Part shown: piece after piece, positions 35,569 through 47,198 of the stretch
Position numbering within the stretch: the first letter of the stretch is position 1
Layout: each line of letters begins with the position of its first letter
Made by a program: the position numbers and the translations under genes
The notes under the pieces: model-generated
Seen by the model: the letters and a program-made list of their open reading frames with translations, nothing else
Told to the model about the DNA's origin: nothing
Database searches by the model: none
From: Pseudo-nitzschia pungens
Taxonomy: Eukaryota > Bacillariophyta > Bacillariophyceae > Bacillariales > Bacillariaceae
Reading direction: 5' to 3'
Assembly (NCBI GenBank): GCA_037355855.1
Contig: CM074760.1
Location: 7,122,501-7,186,500 of the forward strand
DNA length: 64,000 nucleotides

Positions 35569-36858
35569 GTACAATAGTACAACAACAGGTAGGAATGACA
35601 AGAATTCGAACTGAGAACTTCGGTAGAGCAACAAGAAGTGGTAAACAATACGATTTACTACTACAAATGAACACCTCATGTTCATTGTGGCGGCATCAGG
35701 CATCCTCACAATCCCATTCTAAATATTTTTAAAGTGATGAATGCATGCAAGAATTGATTTTGTCTCAACACAAGAGAGAGGAATCGCAACAAAGATACAA
35801 AGAAGACACAATATCAAAAGGACTGAACATCAATGAATACTACAGCTCTTGCGTACGATACTAGTATATAAAGCCACGAATCTAGACTTACTACACTGTA
35901 TCAGTTAGATTTGATTCCCAGTTGAAATCAGTCAATGAGCCAAATCCTCCCTTTTGCTGGGGCTTCAACTTCTTTTATCCTTCTAGTAGCACTAGATCTA
36001 GATTTCTTAGTAGCTGGTGGAAAATCATGAGTTATCAACCACTGCATGAGAATGCAAACAAGCAATGTTCAAATTTATAGAATGGGAACTCTCAATGTGT
36101 ATATTACAATATTTATGTTTACCTATAAAAATGAAAAATAGGAGGCAATACCAGTGAGGCTGTATCTTTGGTGGTTCTAGATACCAAAGCATTCACAAGT
36201 AACATTGTGGCGAAAGCAATAAACGCCACGCCAATGGAGAACGTGGTGCCTGACTCTCATCAAATCAGAGCAAGCTAAAACACGACGCAGTCACTACGTC
36301 TCCACTCCGCCGGGGACTTTCCGCCAATACTCCTACAGCCAAGCTGCCTAGGCTCGTACAAGCGGGTGACCTACGAACAGAAGGGAAGAAATTCCGTGCG
36401 GGGCGTACATCTGTTCTAGCCTTGAACAAAAGAGTTTCATTGACAGGTGGCAGACAGCTGCTCAGCAAACAAGCGAAGCCATGACTCCGTGCATGCGAGC
36501 GACACACTCATTTTGAAGGTCCAAGAATGGCCAGAGACAAGAAAACATGATTTTCTTTTGAGGGGTACAGAAGCAAATCGAATCGATAAAAATCGATCAG
36601 AATACATCAGCATCGACAAAAGAATTTTCTGTCGGAACAAGGAATTGCTCCTCCAGAGAAATAAAATAAATATTTAGAATTCAGAAAGACGGGACAAATG
36701 GAGATGTGATGAAAAAAATTATTCAAAAATCATGTCGATGGCTGCAGATTCAGCAAATCTAGTCAGCCCAGCTGATACTGCAATGACCGTTAGTTGGTCA
36801 AATGGCTGGTGTCTTCCCGAAACTCGAATTCGGATGCAATACCACTCAGATTCTCACA
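35569..36858. other. Intergenic region, no gene recognised
   Basis: AT-rich, with a slightly GC-richer island at 36240-36560 that has no ORF resembling a known protein. That island may be a decayed element. Nothing else of note. Confidence 0.5.
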
Positions 36859-37431
36859 TCAACGTCGTCGTCGACGCCGTGTTTCGCTCGCCTTCACTGC
36901 CTGGTTTTCATTTGCAGCCAAATATCCAGCAGGTGGCCTGAGCTTCTGCGCTAAACCTCCGTGCGCCGTGAAAAAGTTTCTCCAATACTGTGCTCCATCT
37001 GTCTTCCCCGAGAGCCAGTGAAGAAACATAGGGTTTTGTTTCGACTCTTCCACAATTTCTGCTTTCAGACCCAAGACATCGATGCAAGCTCTGCGATACT
37101 CCTGTTCTTCGTCGAGAGAAATTTCGTCACTTGGGCCGTCTGTAACGTGTCCACCTTTCATAAGATGTTCGTATGCGTCCTTGAGATCACGGAAATCTAA
37201 TTTATGGCCATCATCTTTCACATCCGGATGGCACAGTTTGGCGGCCTCGTAATACGCCTGACGCAATTCGATAACCGTTGGCTTGGAATCAATAGCAAAG
37301 CCCAGCATTGATTTCGCCCTGCTCGTAGTCACTTTGTACCTCAATTGATGATCTTGAAATCCATATCGAACGCTCTCTCGTTGAGATGGGTTTCGCACAA
37401 GTGTTGTCCGATACGAGAGCAGTCTTCTCAT
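36859..37431 (-). CDS. Small J-domain (DnaJ-like) protein, probably mitochondrial
   Basis: Single exon, 190 residues from the ATG at 37431. The first ~30 residues are basic and free of acidic runs (MRRLLSYRTTLVRNPSQR), as in a mitochondrial presequence. The J-domain spans ~42-95, with the HPD tripeptide at 68-70 that stimulates Hsp70 ATPase, followed by DFRDLKDAYEHLMKG. No zinc-finger or client-binding domain follows. The C-terminal third is charged and ends in five Arg. It is therefore a class III J-protein; its Hsp70 partner and client are unknown. An open frame continues upstream in another phase (to 37627) but has no recognisable domain. Confidence 0.82.
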   Translation of the reverse strand: MRRLLSYRTTLVRNPSQRESVRYGFQDHQLRYKVTTSRAKSMLGFAIDSKPTVIELRQAYYEAAKLCHPDVKDDGHKLDFRDLKDAYEHLMKGGHVTDGPSDEISLDEEQEYRRACIDVLGLKAEIVEESKQNPMFLHWLSGKTDGAQYWRNFFTAHGGLAQKLRPPAGYLAANENQAVKASETRRRRRR

Positions 37432-38129
37432 CTTCGAAAATCCGCGCACTGTAAGTCCGCTTTTGCTTCGCTTCTTCGACTTTGTCGATGCTGTGGAACT
37501 GGTTGGACGTTACCTGGTCGGAAGGTGAAGCCGATAAATCCGATGCCGCTGCAGGTTGCAGATTATCAACATCATGGTCGTCGACTGTCCGCCATGGCGA
37601 CACCGTGGTTCTTCGAACGATTTGCAAGAAAAATAATTGGAATTTTCTGATGTAACGAACTGAGTCACGTTCCGATTGAATCGACTGACTCGACTCAGAG
37701 TGACTTCAATTTGAGAACTAAGGATAAGGCTTAACACCCCAACTGAGTTGGCGAGTGAGTTATTCACTAGTTACTAGGGATTCATTCTGCTCATATTCAT
37801 ATCCCCTCGAAGAACCAAATCATCGCCGTCCATTTTCACCTTTTGATTGATGTTTTCAAGATAGGCATATCCTATGATGTTCACGTGTAGGTACGTAACT
37901 TGCGACTTGCTCGGGGATCTCATCCAAATCATTACGGAGAGCTTCTATGCATCTTGCAAAACGATTACGTATGGTGCAATCAATGATCCTAACACGATAA
38001 ACAACACTTCGTAAAGGACGAACGACGCCATAGGTTTTCCATTCACCCGTCTCTTGCTAAGAGCTCTGACGTGCTCTCGTTTGATCTTCTTTGAATTCAT
38101 TTGTTTCTCTCCGGGATCGAACCTACACG
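37432..38129. other. Divergent intergenic region
   Basis: Shared 5' flank of the J-protein (-) and dehydroquinase/SDH (+) genes. An open frame on the minus strand (37289-37627) is present but not supported as coding. No repeats of note. Confidence 0.5.
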
Positions 38130-40597
38130 ATGCTGCCCAACATTGGATTCGTCGCGCTTTTCCTGATGGCGGCTCAGTTCGTTGCCCCGGTTTGCAGCTT
38201 TACCTCCCTTGCCGATAATTCCCATCAACGGAAGCTAAGCTCTCTAAAGCCCGGTGTCGGTTGGAACACTGCTACTACCGTGGCCACGGCGGTTGTCTCT
38301 GACAGTAACGCGGATACCAGCAGTGGGGTTGCCCGTCGAAACGTCTTTCACGACTATGATGGGCCAATCGTCCTTATGGGATGTTCTTCCGAGGAAGGGA
38401 AAGAAATGCAACGTCTGGCTCGAATCCTTCCTTTCTCAATACTATCCCGGAGTGACTTCCGAAGAAGGAATCATCAACGCATCTCCTTCCTCCGATGTAA
38501 ACGACGAGGGTATTTTGTCTTTGGGTTTGGATGGAACGAGCGGGAAGCAACCCAGTGTTGTCGTGATCGACTTTTCGGGATTGCAGGCGGAACGAGAATC
38601 CCGTTTCGTGGAAATGGCGGAAACCGTATATTCCAAGTCGGGGCTTCTGTCGGTTTACATCAACGTTGACTCTTCCGAGACATCTACGATGAGTGCGGCC
38701 GATAAGGGCATCAAGAGTCGATTGGAAGAAGATGTTTTCGTCAAGTATTCCGACTACGAGTTGTGTATCAAGGACGAGGGAACAACGGCTCCGCAACACT
38801 GGGAGCACATTGAGTGGGAGCTGGCAAGGCTCGTAGCACGAGCACGCCTGGCACCGGCTGTTCCCGGTGTCCTCCACTCCCTCCACAAACACGGCACACC
38901 TGAGCATGGGCGAGAACACCTTTTTCTTGTCCCTGAGTTTTCCCGAGATCGACCAGGTGGAACCCTATGTCGAAGAAATGTGTGTCGACGTGGATGCGAT
39001 GGAATACCGAACGGATTTGCTGTCGTGCCGGGACTCTCGTTTCGATTTGATTTATGGAATGCAACTCTTGCGAAGGTACTGTCGACCACACGTGGTGAGA
39101 TCGCCCGCGTTGCCGGTTTTCGGACAGGTGCTCGAGGACGTCATGCCGATTGTGTACACGGTACGAACGGCGCACCAAGCCGGAACCTACCCGGACGACG
39201 AAGATGGCATTTCGAAAATGTTTGATGTGTTGGATTGGGGACTGCGTGCCGGAGTAGAGTGCTTGGATGTCGAAAGCGCGTGGGATAAGACGAAAACAGA
39301 CGCCCTCCTGACTCTGGCTGAGGAACGGTACTCGAGTCAGATTCTTGGAAGTCATCATGTTGTGGGAACCGAAATCTCCACCGAAGAGGCCGTTGACCTT
39401 TTCCAGCAATGTGCCCTAGATGGTCGAGCTCATGGTGCCAAGGTGGTGTTGTCGATTGAATCGCAAGAAAAGGATAAAATGGCGCATCAAGCTGCCCTCT
39501 TGTCGGCGTCCATTTCGGCACGGGAAGGCAAACCAGTCATTCCAAACATTTCACTCATCCTCGGCGACGTGGGGCAATTTTCGCGCGTCATCAACCTGCC
39601 CTTCACGCCCGTTACCCACGAATCTCTTCCCTTCAAGGCTGCCCCTGGTCAAATGTCGGCCAGCGAGATCATGGCGGCCAGGCTTTTGACAAATATTGTG
39701 ACCACCAAGCGGTATGCCATTTTGGGACACAACATTGCCTATTCGGTCAGTCCTCAAATGCAGGGCGCGGCATTTGCTGCCGCCCGTCTGCCGCACCAGT
39801 ACGGACGTGCAGATGTAGAAACCGTAGAAGAATTCGTTGAATCTGATTTCTTCAAAGATGATGCATTCGGTGGGTGCAGTGTGACCATTCCGCACAAGCA
39901 ATCCATCATTCCGTATGTTGATGTTATGAGTGACGCAGCTTCGACAATTGGCAGTGTAAATACCTTGATTGTAGAAGAAGCCGTCGAAGAGGGTGCGGAA
40001 ACGATGAAACGTGTAATCCACGGAGACAACACGGATTGGAAGGGAATCTTTAACCCACTGGAACGAAAGATCGGAGTGCGAGTCGAAGACGAGGAATCAA
40101 GGGACTATGCGTTGATTATTGGAGGCGGAGGCACGGCCCGGGCAGCAGCCTATGCGGCGTCGAAACTTGGCCTCAAACGAATTTATTACAACAGGACTCC
40201 GGCCAAGGCCCAAGACCTCTCCGATAGTTTCGGTGGGACCGTTGTTACTAGTCTCGAAGAGAGTTCAAGTGAAAGCACCGAGGGAAAGAGTCTCGGGGAC
40301 GTTCTGCCCCAAGATGCTTCGATAAAGGTTGTCATCAGCACTCTGCCCGCTGCTGCGGAATTCGTGTTGCCGGATTGGGTACTGGAAAAGAAGCCCGTCG
40401 CATTCGACGTGAACTACAAGCCCTATCATACCAAATTGCTAACCCAATGCGAAGAAGCTAATCTTCAGGTTGTAAGGGGATCCGAGATGCTTTGGGAGCA
40501 GGGTGTTGGTCAATTCGAAGCTTGGACGAGAAGGACGGCTCCATATGCCGTGATGAAGAGCGTTGTTCTGAAGAATTGTCTTCCCGAGTTTGAATAA
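38130..40597 (+). CDS. Bifunctional 3-dehydroquinate dehydratase/shikimate dehydrogenase, plastid-targeted; two +1 frame breaks
   Basis: The ATG at 38130 opens a signal peptide (core [15 protein letters not shown]) ending in CSFTSLADN, an ASAFAP-like diatom plastid junction. A ~200-residue region of unknown fold ([14 protein letters not shown] onward) precedes the type I dehydroquinase (~260-520): [20 protein letters not shown], a SHH catalytic His, the GAKVV Schiff-base Lys and [18 protein letters not shown]. Shikimate dehydrogenase follows (~527-821): [16 protein letters not shown] with the catalytic Lys, GDNTDWKGI with the catalytic Asp, and NADP-binding [12 protein letters not shown]. It catalyses steps 3 and 4 of the shikimate pathway. 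Sequence similarity is to the C-terminal part of AROM. One base must be skipped at ~38416-38426 and one at ~38855-38872; this gives 821 residues. Confidence 0.9.
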
Positions 40598-40791
40598 AAT
40601 GTTGGATGATATCACACCGTAATTACTGTATACAGTCTCTACCGTTGTATTCCAAAAGCTATAGACACGATGTTACGCGAAGCAAATGATTAGTTTTCGA
40701 CGAAAAAACGTCACACAGATTCTATGATACAATGGTTACTGTGTAATTCATGATAACTGATTAGCAAACGGTTTCGGATTCGGTATCGTTA

Positions 40792-43700
40792 CTAAAACGA
40801 CGACCAGGTATTTCTGCGAACGATCCCTTTTTGCTTCATTATTTTGCACCGGGCTTCCAGGGCTTGGTTCGCTTGCAGCACCTTTTGCCGCTCTCGGAAG
40901 AGCAGTTTTTGCTCCTCGCTCAGCAGATCCGGCAGCTTGAGCAACTCACCGGCACTCGGTCGTTGTTGGTACGTCGGGTTCATCATCCGTTTGATGATTT
41001 GGTAGAGATCGTAGGGCGTGTTCAGAGGCGGGACGATCGATCCCGATCGCAGCGACTGCCACTCGGGTCCGTTCGAGGGCAGTGTTTTCGTCCTGGCCAG
41101 GCAGATTTCGTACACGGCAATCCCGAGCGAGAAAATGTCGCTCTTCGTCAAGTCTTTGTGATCCCCCGATAATAATTCCTTTGACATGTACCGCGAATCT
41201 CCTTCTTCCACATCGTGAGAAGAAACCGTGGATACCAATCCAAAATCCCCCAACTTGAATAGGCCATTTTTCCACTGAGCGCAAGAATCACGGAAAACGA
41301 AACCGCCCAATATCGGCAACGAGAAAGCGTGAGCGACAACGGAGCACGGCAGAGAGGCGCAAAAAAACAGAGAACACACAAACACAAAACAAAAACACCC
41401 CGACCCGTGTCAATCCGCAGGCGGAGCACTCACAAAAATGTTTTCGGGCTTGATGTCCAGGTGGACCATCCCGTTCTTGTGGATGAATTCCAGCGCCAGC
41501 AGAATCTCCCGCAGGCACTTGAATCGGGTCGGAACGTCCAGCTGCCCCGGCGCGGCCTCCTGCATCTTGGCCTCCAGCGTGGTGGTGCACAGCTCGGTCT
41601 GGATGTACAATCGCTGGTCCTCCATCCACGCCTGGTGGTACCGCACGATGTGAAAGGTGGCCGTGTCGGCCTGGTCGCTGAGCGCCGAGAGGGCGTAGAC
41701 CTCCTGGAGCATCCGGTCCTTGTCGGCGTTTCCCTTGGCGACGCGGTGGGCGACCTTGATGGCGTACATGCATCCGTCGAGCCGCGACAGCGCCTTGAAG
41801 ACGTTCCCGAAGCTGCCCCGTCCCAGCTCGTCGATCACGTCGAAATCGGTGTGGAACCGCGAGGCGACGGCCACGGGCCGCTGTTGGTGTTGGTGCTTGT
41901 CGGCCGTGCCACCCATGCCGACCACCCTCGGACTCAGGTGGTGGTAGTCCATGCCCTCGCCGGATTTGGGACGGCGGCGCCGCCGTCGGTGGACCCGGTC
42001 TCCTCCGAGGGTTCCGTCGTCGTCGCTGCTGTCCCCGGCAAGGTCCGTGGCGTGGGTTTGAAAACTGTGCATGGTGTGATCGTCGTCGTTGTCGTTCCCA
42101 TTGGCATTGAAATTGGCATTGCCGTCGTCGTCGTCGTCGTCGAATCCAAAGGACCGGGACTGCCGGACCGGTGGCATGGGCGTCCGGGGAGGCCCGGCGG
42201 CCTTTCGGATGAGGGTGTACCGCCGGACCGGTGGCCTCCGGGCCGGCTTGGAGGGAGCCGGTGGCAGCGTGGTGGTGTTGGAGGGAGACGGCCGAAAGTA
42301 CGGGTAATTGAAAACGTCGTTGGGGCTGATCCCGTCGTCGTTGGGATTCGCGCTGATTTTGTTCTGGCTGTGGTTGTAGTAGTAGTTCTTGGGGGGAGCG
42401 GTGTTGTAAAAATTGGTGGTTGTGTTTGTGTTGTCATTGTTTGTAGTTGCAGTTGTGTTGTCATTGTTTGTGTTTGAAGCCCCCTGGTTGCCAAAATTGG
42501 TGGTTATGTACAATCCCTTCTTTTTCCAGGTTTGTTCTCCCTGAGCGGCGGCCGCCACAACGTCGTCGCCCTTGCTCCTCCTTCGAACCTTGTGAATATT
42601 TGTACAACAGTCCCGAGATTCTTGTTGTTGTTGTTGTTGCGGAGAAGGAGCAGCAGCAGCAGCAGCAGCAGCAGCGTCGGTGTTCGCGTCCGCGTTCGCA
42701 ATCGTCTCGTACGACAGGGATTTGGCAAAGGACGTCTTGGCCACACCCTCTCGGATGGGAGATCCCGTAAAGGCGTACGGGCGGACCGCTTCGGGGCATC
42801 GATCCGCGCTCGCTCGGTGAGACCGGGCGGGAGTCGCCGGGGGCATCGGGGTCGCGCTCGCCCTCGCGCTTCCGACCGAGGCCGGAGCCCCGGCGGTTCC
42901 GGTGGCGTTCGGATCGACCACGCTCCCGTCCAGGAGGGGGTGGCAGGGGCCGCTCCTCCGCTTCTGCAGCTGGTGCTTGAGCACCAGGTGGGGCTTGGTG
43001 TCCCCGGACGAAAAGTCGCTGAGGGAATCCGTGGTCAGGAGGAGCGGGTGGCCGAGGCCGAGGGCTACCGCCCCGCGGTTCGAGGGATTGGCGTTGGCGC
43101 TGCCGTTGGCGCTGGCGCTGCCGTTGGCGCTGTCCTTCCACGGCGCGGGAGAGTTGCCCAGAACGTCCGTCAGCTTGCACGCGGTGTTGAGGGTGGTGGG
43201 CTTGGGCTCGAAAATCATGGGAGAAAAGGGATTCCTCGAGAGGACGGTCCTCCCGTCCATGGTCTGGAACTGGGAGGGAGACTTGTGGCACTGCATGGCG
43301 GTTGATGTGGATGTTGATGTTGCAATTGCGTTGGAATACTGTCCATGTCCCCGATGCTGCGAGTGCGAGTGCGGCTGGAGCTGCGCGTAAAAGGGCGACT
43401 TTTGGACCGACATGACGCTGTTGCTGTTGCCGTTGCGGTTGCCGTGGCCGCTCAGTGTTGCCGCGGTTCCCTTGCTTCCCCCGCGGCTCGGGGTGGAGGG
43501 AGAGATTCGCGGGGACGCGTACATGTCCACCGGACTCTCCGAGGAATCAAAGGCGTCCGCCCCGGCCCCCCATCCCCTCCCGTAGAGGTCCAGGTCGCGT
43601 CCTTCCGCGTGCCGCTTGCGCAGAGCCAGCGCGGCCCTGCGAGGAGGGTGGGGAGTGTTGCTCCTATTGCTGTTGGCATGACTGTTGCCATTGCTGCTGC

Positions 43701-44370
43701 TGGTGTTGCGCAGGGGAGACGATGTTGCACTTGCATTGCCAAAGATCGGAGGATCCGCCGATTCGGCAAATTCCTTGTTGAGATCGAGGGGTTTGAGTAT
43801 CATCGAGGGTGGTTTGCGATCCGGGTGGTGATGAGAGAGGCCCGTCTTGTGGTGTTGATGTTGATGGTTGTCGCGTTTGTTGTGGGGTTGGAGATGAGGA
43901 TGGAGACGAGGATCGCGTTGAGAATCGCGTGGATGATGGTCTTCGTGATCGTCGTGATCGTCGTCGTCATTGTCATCAAAGAGGCGGCTGCGAAGGTGCA
44001 TCCCGTGCCCGTTCCCGTGTCGAGAGTTATCGTTATCGTTATCGTTGGCGTTATCGTTATCGTTATCGGTAACGTTAACGTTGGCGTTGCCGATGGAAAA
44101 GGCCGGGTTCACGATGGAACGCAGCGCCATGGAGTGTCGCGTCTTGCGCTGCGTCCGCGGGGGAGATCCAATGGACATGGACTCGGTGCTGGATGCGGAT
44201 CGCAGTCCTCCCGTGGGATGGTGGGGAGGATGGGGAGAAGAATTCAAGTTGGAGTTGGAGTTGGAATGGGAGTGGGAATTCGAATTCGAATGCGAATTGG
44301 AATGCGAATCGTCCATGGAAACGTCCGCGTCCGGAGAATCACTTGGATTGGGAGGAAAGAGTCCCTTCAT
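40792..44370 (-). CDS. WEE1-family protein kinase with a very long disordered N-terminus
   Basis: Exons 41434-44370 and 40792-41274; 1139 residues from the ATG at 44370. The first ~840 residues are low-complexity: Ser/Asn/His-rich, with (Asn-Asp)n, poly-Ala, poly-Gln and acidic patches. The kinase domain has the Gly-loop ELGRGSFGNVFKA, the Lys in MYAIKVAH, the catalytic HLDIKPENIF that the intron follows exactly, GDFG, and EGDSRYMSKELL. HLDIKPxN with EGDSRY is the WEE1/MYT1 signature. These kinases phosphorylate the inhibitory Tyr (and Thr) of Cdk1. No C-terminal membrane segment is seen, which favours WEE1 over MYT1. The 5' flank has a TTGCG pentanucleotide repeat. Confidence 0.88.
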
Positions 44371-46861
44371 GCTCGTGGTGCATCTACTTTGTGCCGAGCG
44401 CTCCGGCGATGGAATTGAATTGAATTGGATTGGATTGGATTGTAATGAATTCAATAGCGTTGAATTGCGTTGAATTCAATTGCGTTGGGTTGGTTGGATA
44501 AGTCTTCCGTTGCGTTGCGTTGCGTTGCGTTGCGTTGCGTTTCCCTTCCGTTTCACTTCTTCTTCTTCTTCTCCTCGTTTCTCTGTTTCGTTGTCGGTTT
44601 TTCGCCACGACTCGCCGCTGGCTCGGAGCAAAACGATTGCCTGCTTCTATTATTCACTAACTTGCTTGCTTACTTGCTTACCTGCCGAGATAGGTAAGAC
44701 TTAACTCGAGTATGGTGTGGTGGTATTGCCTCTTGCTTGCTTCCAAACCGGCAGCGGAGGTTGGTGGTACCGGTAGGTCTTGCGGTACTTCTAAGGCACG
44801 CACTCGTACTCGTCCGATTACGATTACGACAGCAGTGTTTATCTCCAAAACACGAAAGCGTCCGGATTCGCTGCACTAACTAACCTTGCTCGTACTACCG
44901 TACTACCTTGCAGTAATCTTTACCGCTTTCGATCGATTTGCAACGATTGAATTGAGTTTTGATTGAATTGAATTACGGTTCCGTGCTCGTATTCGCAAAC
45001 CTTACCGGGTATTGAATCAATCCGCTCCGGACTCACTCGGCGGGGCAGCTAATTACTTCGCACTTTGAACTAGCAGTACAAGTACGAGCCAACTTTTTCC
45101 ATTTAACTAACTTACCGGAGTCAAGGTTTGAAATTCCGTAAACCGTAATTACCGATCCGCTGGGAAGCGGCATTAGAATTACAAACCCACCAAAGGCGAC
45201 CTGGGTGTGGCATGCCTGGCCCACCGCTAAGTAGTTGTACTGGTTTCAACTGGTTTCTACTGGTTTCTACCGCCAGGCAGGTAAACTTACTGTAGGGTAT
45301 TGAGTGAAGTATGAAAGAAGGAATCATCTCGAATCAATCCACCAAGCCTTCGTCGCTCTCCGACACTTGGAGACAAACCTCGAAACCCAAACCGGTAATT
45401 ACGGTATGTTTGACCATCTTCGCCTTCTTTCCTACCTGCAATGCGAGTACCGTTCCCTACTGTGCTGTACATACAGGGTTCCCACCCCACGGTATCCTAC
45501 CGTACCGTACGGTTTGGGAAAAAAGTTCCAAACTAAGGGTACTACTACGAACGGAGTACTGTACACGAATCCGACCTCGCGCTTTCTCACTGCCGGGATT
45601 TTTAACAGAAGTTTCCATACAAGTCGGCCCCGCGCGGTTCCAAATTTACTTAGGGGACGAGATTTCAAAAAAGGCGATCGTTCTTGGCGAAATTCGAATC
45701 TGGCGCGAACTAAGAAACCTACATGTACTACGCCAACGAGTACGTGTACAAGGTACTACTTCGTACTGTTCTTCGTACCAACTCACCAAGGTGCTGATTG
45801 ATTTTTTTGAGAGAGAAACAGCAAGTACAGTAATATTTTAGTTTTTAATTGGGGATAGGGTTCCTTCAAGTGCGGAGGTTGTTTGAGGGAATGAATCAAA
45901 CACGTTTCAATCAGCAACGAAAAAGGGGGGAAACGTCCCATTTTTGACATACCGCACGTCCGTCCGTCTACTGTATCCAGCCGGGGAGGAACCGAAAATA
46001 AAATGAAATGAAATTAGTAAGAGTGGTAACCTGGTAAGAGGCCCCGTACAAGCACAGTACCTCGTAAGTACGGTACACTACAAACAACCCGCACACACAC
46101 AGGGCTGCTGCGACACCTACCGTCCCGACGAAACGGCGTGGAACCGCACGAAATTCCCAGCGTTCGCGGTGCGGCCGCATCTCGAAAACTCGTAGCGTCA
46201 AAGTTACTAGTCTGGGTTCCGGAAGGTGAGGACGTTCGTAAGCCCCTGGATGGGTATCGAGATGGTGTTTTCGTCAACATACCGGCATGGATTTTATGAC
46301 AATGGATAGATGCAATGCATTGCAATGCAGCACTAGAGTGTAGTTGTGGGGGGTCCGTGTCGGGGGTGCGACGGGGGCGGGAGCGATCGAACGCGAGGAA
46401 GGATGCGTTCGACGGAACGGTCCGAACCGGACGACGGCAAGTGGCAATGGCAGTGGCAACAAAACTGGTCTCTCCGCAGGAATGCCCGTTGCGGCCGAGG
46501 GATCGATCGCGTGGCATGATTGCAAACCACGTTGTCGTTGTCGTCGTCGTCGTTGCTGTGATCGTCATCGCAAAGCGCAAAATTTCAGAAACACGAGAAA
46601 GTTTGCGACGGATCGTATCTTTGTTCGTAGTGGAAAGCACCTCCCCCCGTCTTTGTCTGTGACAACAACTGGGTTCTCCGTAGCAGCTGCAGAGCAATGA
46701 ATACGCATCCTATTCATTTCGTGATCGCATCCAGTCTAACTAACTAACTCGACCATTCTCTCACACTCGCTGCTCTTTTGTTCTTCTCGCCATTCCAAAC
46801 ACTCCAGAATTTGTAAATACTATATTCATTGTCAACCGCAAAGAACAACACAGCTTTCAAG
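44371..46861. other. Divergent intergenic region between WEE1-like and eL31
   Basis: About 2.5 kb without a supported gene. It starts with GAATT/GGATT and TTGCG tandem repeats in the WEE1-like leader. The middle has GTAC-rich words (for example CCGTACCGTACGGT near 45500). A GC-richer patch at 46330-46690 is open in several frames but codes nothing recognisable. Confidence 0.6.
44509..44540. repeat. TTGCG pentanucleotide microsatellite
   Basis: Six perfect TTGCG units on the + strand, about 140 bp upstream of the WEE1-like start codon and probably in its leader. Confidence 0.9.
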
Positions 46862-47198
46862 ATGGCAACTAAGCAAGATTTGGTCACCCGTGATTACACG
46901 ATCCACCTCTCCAAGAAGACGCACAAGGTCCAATTCAAGACCCGCGCCCCCCGGGCCATCAAGGAGATCCGCAAATTCGCCCAGAACGCCATGGGGAACC
47001 CAGGACGTCCGGATCGACGCCGGCCTCAACAAGTACGTCTGGAGCACGGGCATCAAGAACCCACCCACCCGGGTGCGGGTTCGTCTCTCACGAATGCGCA
47101 CCACCGACCAAGACGCCGACGAAAAGCTATACACTCTCGCACAACTCGTTGAGGTTTCATCCTTCAAGGGATTGCAGACAGAAAACATTGTGGAGTAA
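46862..47198 (+). CDS. RPL31: Ribosomal protein eL31; one +1 frame break
   Basis: ATG at 46862: [16 protein letters not shown]. The N-terminal half ([13 protein letters not shown]) and the C-terminal half ([34 protein letters not shown], then [16 protein letters not shown]) together form a complete cytosolic large-subunit protein L31 of 111 residues, the family's normal size. The halves are in different frames. Family members read AMGTxDVRID without a gap, so exactly one base within ATGGGGAACCCAG (46991-47003, most tightly 46993-46998) is extra. Without correction the protein would end 16 residues early with an unrelated tail. As eL31 is essential, a real broken sole copy is unlikely. Confidence 0.93.

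Noticed and set aside
36240..36560. GC-richer island possibly coding or retroelement-derived
   Set aside because: No reading frame shows reverse transcriptase, integrase or other known motifs; left as intergenic.
37289..37627. 112-codon minus-strand frame that could extend the J-protein by another +1 shift
   Set aside because: The J-protein already has an ATG and a mitochondrial-type N-terminus; the extra frame has no family match.
46014..46697. Overlapping open frames upstream of eL31 on both strands
   Set aside because: Low-complexity composition, no recognisable domain, and no consistent start or splice signals.
2087..47198. Euplotes-type programmed +1 frameshifting as the firm explanation of the frame breaks
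   Set aside because: The upstream frame does not meet a stop codon at the shift points and no shared slippery word is visible, so I keep it only as a hypothesis.
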